This document shows positions 60,947 to 64,000 of a stretch of DNA of 64,000 nt, piece after piece. Source of the stretch: DATKKM01 sp035542855. GTDB taxonomy: Bacteria > Chloroflexota > Dehalococcoidia > SM23-28-2 > RBG-16-64-32. Each line of letters starts with the position of its first letter. Positions within the stretch are counted from its first letter, which is position 1. A model generated the notes under the pieces. That model was not told the origin of the DNA. It searched no databases and was given only the letters and a program-made list of their open reading frames with translations. Location of the stretch: assembly GCA_035542855.1 (NCBI GenBank), contig DATKKM010000053.1:1-64000 (forward strand), written 5' to 3'. The position numbers were made by a program, and so were the translations under genes.

Positions 60947-62236
60947 CTACGGCGTTACGACCTCGATCTCTGAGAAGGCCTGCCTGTCCGGCTGCGCGTA
61001 GGGCGCGTCAAGCGTCCAATCGATGTCGTAGGCTCCGGGCGCCAGGTCTGCGGGAACGGCGACCTGCATCGCGAACAGCGCGTGGCCGCCCACGGCGATT
61101 GTCCCCGCCGGCCGGCAGTTCAGGGCGTGCGTATCGTACACGGCCTTGTTGCCGACGATCAGGATGTAGTTGGGGCACACGTCGCCGAAGGAGAATGGGC
61201 TGTCGGACACGTTGGTGATCTCCACCGCGAAGTTCAGCTCCTGGCCCGCGGCCGTCTTCGCAGGAAGCTGGGCAGACGTGATGAGCGCGACCCTTGGCGG
61301 CGGCGGGTGGATCGTCTGCTCTTCTGGAACGAACGGCCCGAGGTCCGGGCCCAGGCACTTGCCGCTCTCCTCCTCGGGTATGGTGAAGGCGCCTCCCCCA
61401 GGCATCGTCAGCCGGATCTCCGAGACCGCTCCGCTGCCCTCACAGGCGCCTGGCGCCGGGTCGAACCCGCGGATGCTGAAGAGCGCGCGCGCCGCCGGGT
61501 CCTCTTGGCCCGTGGAGCCGATTGAGCCGCCGGCGGCCAGCAGCGCCGGCGCGCACTCCAGGGGCGAGCACTCCGCTTGTTGCCCCGTCACAAGCACGTC
61601 GCCGGCGGCGCCCAGGTACTGGAACGAGGCCGCGCTTCCAGAAAGACGACACGGTGCAGCCGAGACGTTGGCGATCACGAATTCGACGAAGGTGTAGCCG
61701 CCCGCGAACCGGCTGCCCGTGTACACGCCTGCGAGCTGGTCGCCGCGACACTCGGGCGTGGCCAGGATCAGCGGGTCGACGGTTGGCGTCGCTGCTGGGC
61801 TGGCTGCGTACGGCGCTGGCGTCGAATCCACCCAGGCGATGGCGCCAAACGGCGATTCGAATGGCGAAGGGGTCGGACTCGCGCCGGGGGTGTGATCCGC
61901 GCCGGCGCCGCCTGGCCCCGTCGTAGAAACGGCCCAGGCCAGGACCACGACTCCGGCCACTGCCGCGGCCGCCCCTGCCGCCAGGGCCAGCTTCGCCGCC
62001 AGCCCCCACGCGCCCAGCTGCCGCCACCAGCCGCCCTCCTCGGGCATGGCCAGCGCCGACGCTTCCTCCCGCGTTGCCACGCCGAGCTTGGCCAGTATCT
62101 GCGAGACGTGGAACTTCGCGGTGTCCGGCGAGATGCCCAGCCGCGCGGCGATCTCCTCGTTCGTCAGGCCGATATGGATCAGCGCGAGCACCTCTCGCTC
62201 GCGCGGCGTCAGGGCGGTGCGGCGCTCACCCCTCAT
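60947..62236 (-). CDS. membrane-anchored LuxR-type regulator with extracytoplasmic domain
   Basis: 429 residues. A LuxR/GerE helix-turn-helix is at the very N-terminus (TPREREVLALIHIGLTNEEIAARLGISPDTAKFHVSQILAKLGV, residues about 9-53). A single membrane helix (LALAAGAAAAVAGVVVLAWAVS) follows at about 80-104, then a Pro/Ser/Thr-rich linker. The rest (about 280 residues, six cysteines) is predicted outside, with beta-rich segments such as FAGGYTFVEFVIANVSAAPCRLSG and LNFAVEITNVSDSPFSFGDVCPNYIL that resemble DUF4232-like or Ig-like folds. The layout is that of a one-component transmembrane signal receptor. The ligand and target genes are unknown. No receiver domain or kinase is nearby. Confidence 0.8.
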   Translation of the reverse strand: MRGERRTALTPREREVLALIHIGLTNEEIAARLGISPDTAKFHVSQILAKLGVATREEASALAMPEEGGWWRQLGAWGLAAKLALAAGAAAAVAGVVVLAWAVSTTGPGGAGADHTPGASPTPSPFESPFGAIAWVDSTPAPYAASPAATPTVDPLILATPECRGDQLAGVYTGSRFAGGYTFVEFVIANVSAAPCRLSGSAASFQYLGAAGDVLVTGQQAECSPLECAPALLAAGGSIGSTGQEDPAARALFSIRGFDPAPGACEGSGAVSEIRLTMPGGGAFTIPEEESGKCLGPDLGPFVPEEQTIHPPPPRVALITSAQLPAKTAAGQELNFAVEITNVSDSPFSFGDVCPNYILIVGNKAVYDTHALNCRPAGTIAVGGHALFAMQVAVPADLAPGAYDIDWTLDAPYAQPDRQAFSEIEVVTP

Positions 62237-62312
62237 GGGCGCATTGTCGCGCTGGCGTCGGTGCGATTTCTACTACCCGCAACCTGCGCAAATCTGGGGC
62301 GCGATGTCGTGG

Positions 62313-62385
62313 GGGCGAATGGCGTTCGCCCGGCCCGCGCAACTGCGCACGCCACACCGGCCGCCTGGGCGAGCGCCGCTCGCCC
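62313..62385. repeat. paired GGGCGA-type palindromes
   Basis: GGGCGAATGGCGTTCGCCC (62313-62331) is identical to a copy at 60873. A variant, GGGCGAGCGCCGCTCGCCC (62367-62385), follows 36 bases later. Both fold as seven-base-pair hairpins with five-base loops. They occupy the gap between the LuxR-type gene start and the next gene's end. Confidence 0.6.
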
Positions 62386-62431
62386 CTACACGAACAGTTC
62401 TGCGGTTGATCTGCGAAAGTCTGCGGCTAAG

Positions 62432-62950
62432 TCACGCAGCGCGCTTTTCGGACGGCTCGCGTTGCGGCAGCGGGCGCAGCTCCTGGCGGGCTAGCTCGCT
62501 GAAGAGGCCGCGGAAGCCGATGAGGCCGCTCATCGCGTAGACGGCCAGCAGCGGCCAGGAGCGCCAGCGCTTGAGGTTGCTCGCGCCCAGGTTGGCGAAG
62601 AGCATCCAGGTGGCGGCGATGAGCCCCGGCACGAACCAGATCACCGCGAAGGCCCCCGCCAACACCCGCAGCGGCGTCTTCTTGAACCCGATGCCGCGGT
62701 CTACGAAGAGCAGCCAGATCAGCCCGCCGAAGCCGGCGATGCCCAGCGTGCGCTCGGCGGCGGAGGCCTCGTTCGCCTTCCAGATCGTGAAGAACGAATT
62801 GATCAGCGCGATCAGCGTGTTGCGTCCGCGCACCTCGGCCTCGCTCTCCGCGTCCTCCTCCGTGAAGTCGTATATCTCCTCCTCCACCTTGCGCCCGAGG
62901 TTGCGCAGGCGGTTCCAGAGGCCGCGAATGTGATCGTTACGCTTGGTCAT
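62432..62950 (-). CDS. uncharacterised small membrane protein
   Basis: 172 residues with no recognised family. A charged N-terminal 60 residues (LRNLGRKVEEEIYDFTEEDAESEAEVRGR) precedes three or four hydrophobic helices (LGIAGFGGLIWLLFV, VLAGAFAVIWFVPGLIAATWMLFA, WPLLAVYAMSGLIGFRGLF) and a basic C-terminus. The ATG overlaps the end of the ABC transporter ATPase by 14 bases, so it is probably the last gene of that transport operon. It could be an accessory membrane component, but nothing in the sequence proves it. Confidence 0.7.
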   Translation of the reverse strand: MTKRNDHIRGLWNRLRNLGRKVEEEIYDFTEEDAESEAEVRGRNTLIALINSFFTIWKANEASAAERTLGIAGFGGLIWLLFVDRGIGFKKTPLRVLAGAFAVIWFVPGLIAATWMLFANLGASNLKRWRSWPLLAVYAMSGLIGFRGLFSELARQELRPLPQREPSEKRAA

Positions 62951-63941
62951 CGTCCAGGTACATCGGGTTATAGCACGCGGTGAGGTGGCCGTCTCCCTCC
63001 ACCGGCGTCAGCCGCGGCGCCGGCTCTATCCGGCAGATGCTCGTCGCCTTGGGGCAGCGCGGCAGGAACGGGCACTCGTCCGGCAGGTCGATCAGCGAGG
63101 GCGGATTGCCGCGGATTGCCAGCAGGCGTCCCAGCTCCTCGCGGTCCTTGTCCCAGCGCGGTCGGCTCTGCAGCAGAGACCAGGTGTACGGGTGACGCGG
63201 CCGCGCGAAGACCTCCTGCGCGGTGCCGTACTCCGCGATGTGGCCGGCGTACATCACCGCCACGTCGTCCGCCATCTGCGCGACGACGCCGAGGTCGTGG
63301 GTGATCAGCAGGATCGACGTCTCCTGCTCCCGCTGCAGCTTCTGCAGGTCATCCAGGATCGCAGCCTGCACCGTCACGTCCAGCGCTGAGGTGGGTTCGT
63401 CCAGGATCAGGACGGAGGGCTGAAGCGCGGTGGCGATGGCGATCATCACCCGCTGCGCCATACCGCCGGAGAGCTGGAACGGGTAGCGTTTGACCACATC
63501 GGCCGGGTCGGGCAGCCCGATACGGCGCAGGACGTCGATTGCCTGCCTGCGGGCCTCGCGCTTGGAGACGGCGAGGTGGTTGGTGATGATCTCCTCGACC
63601 TGCTGGCCGACGGAGAGAACGGGGTTCAGGCTGCTGGAGGGGTCCTGGAAGACGATCGCGATCTCCTTGCCGCGCAGGAGCCGCATCTCGTCCGGCTGTA
63701 GCGCGAGCAGATCGCGCCCTTCCAGCAGGACGTGGCCGGCGGTGATCCTCCCGGCAGGCGAAGGCAGCAGGCCCATGATGGCGAGGGCGATCGTCGACTT
63801 GCCGGAGCCGCTCTCCCCCGTGAGCACGAGCGTGCGCCCGCGCCCAAGCGAAAACGAAACGTCGTTAACGGCTCTTACGATCCCGTCCGGCGTTGCGAAC
63901 TCGGCTCGGATGTCCTGGACCTGCAGGATGGGGTCGTCCAA
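62937..63941 (-). CDS. oligopeptide/dipeptide ABC transporter ATP-binding protein (DppD/OppD type)
   Basis: 334 residues from a TTG with AAGG at seven bases. An upstream GTG lies inside the promoter region. Walker A is LTGESGSGKST, the signature is LSGGMAQRVMIA and Walker B is VLILDEPTSALDV. The long C-terminal oligopeptide-transporter domain holds AEYGTAQEVFARPRHPYTWSLL and DECPFLPRCPKATSIC, the conserved Cys pattern of the family. The enzyme powers uptake of peptides or nickel-like complexes. Permease, partner ATPase and substrate-binding genes are not in the window and may lie beyond the right edge or elsewhere. Confidence 0.92.
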   Translation of the reverse strand: MDDPILQVQDIRAEFATPDGIVRAVNDVSFSLGRGRTLVLTGESGSGKSTIALAIMGLLPSPAGRITAGHVLLEGRDLLALQPDEMRLLRGKEIAIVFQDPSSSLNPVLSVGQQVEEIITNHLAVSKREARRQAIDVLRRIGLPDPADVVKRYPFQLSGGMAQRVMIAIATALQPSVLILDEPTSALDVTVQAAILDDLQKLQREQETSILLITHDLGVVAQMADDVAVMYAGHIAEYGTAQEVFARPRHPYTWSLLQSRPRWDKDREELGRLLAIRGNPPSLIDLPDECPFLPRCPKATSICRIEPAPRLTPVEGDGHLTACYNPMYLDDDQA

Positions 63942-63985
63942 GGGAGACCTTTCGTGTCTGGCGCCGCAGCGGCTGCGGCACACGC

Positions 63986-63991
63986 ATTATA
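63986..63991 (-). promoter_or_regulatory. -10 box of the ABC transporter gene
   Basis: A perfect TATAAT on this strand, about 45 bases before the chosen TTG. The matching -35 would fall just past the end of the window. Confidence 0.55.
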
Positions 63992-64000
63992 CCTGTTAGG

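Overview
The window is a GC-rich, gene-dense bacterial chromosome segment. The most likely source is a member of the Chloroflexota. This is an inference from the mix of secreted proteins ending in dockerin-like calcium-binding repeats, PIG-V-like and VTT membrane proteins, a long RpoC with a helical insertion, and the tRNA-tuf-secE-nusG-rplKAJL gene order. No 16S gene is present to confirm it. Nearly every base is explained by ordinary chromosomal genes on both strands. There is no phage, insertion sequence or CRISPR array.

Layout. (1) Positions 1-11000 form a surface-glycan locus: dTDP-sugar synthesis (RmlC-like cupin, RmlB, RmlA), a GT2 glycosyltransferase, a three-domain methyltransferase/GT4/GT2 protein, two methyltransferases, a PIG-V-like membrane transferase and a Wzm/Wzt-type ABC exporter. 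(2) Positions 11000-19400 hold a secreted lysozyme-fold protein, uppP, larB-larC, a Cof-type phosphatase, radC, a secernin-like peptidase and a membrane LysM protein. (3) Positions 19400-24950 hold a translation operon read leftward: tRNA-Thr, tRNA-Tyr, tRNA-Thr, tuf, rpmG, secE, nusG, rplK, rplA, then an L10 leader, rplJ and rplL. (4) Positions 25000-34000 hold a cupredoxin lipoprotein, a methyltransferase, a very large secreted metzincin-like protease, and leftward ispD, a zinc-ribbon gene, ispF, cysE and cysS. (5) Positions 34000-38500 hold a VTT membrane protein under a c-di-AMP riboswitch, a TetR-P450 pair with palindromic operators, and a Glu/Leu dehydrogenase. (6) Positions 38600-47000 are rpoC and rpoB with their own strong promoter. 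(7) The remainder holds an EamA exporter, an Lrp regulator, a PEP-mutase-family enzyme with ada, prs, secA with a coupled unknown gene, purU, a thrombospondin-type-3 secreted protein, a DinB-like protein, leuB, a membrane-anchored LuxR-type regulator and an oligopeptide ABC ATPase.

The most interesting signals are regulatory RNA and intergenic structure. They include a cysteine-codon leader peptide ahead of cysE-cysS, a c-di-AMP (ydaO-type) riboswitch with a terminator ahead of a VTT protein, an L10 leader with a perfect attenuator hairpin, and a terminator-like hairpin about 10 bases downstream of the tRNA-tuf promoter. Several intergenic regions carry degenerate 7- or 8-base tandem repeats immediately upstream of start codons, reminiscent of cyanobacterial STRR repeats. 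Some of the protein oddities are a Cys/His cluster inserted in SecA, a duplicated beta-propeller module and lost Met-turn methionine in the protease, and a LuxR-type DNA-binding domain tethered to an outside domain.
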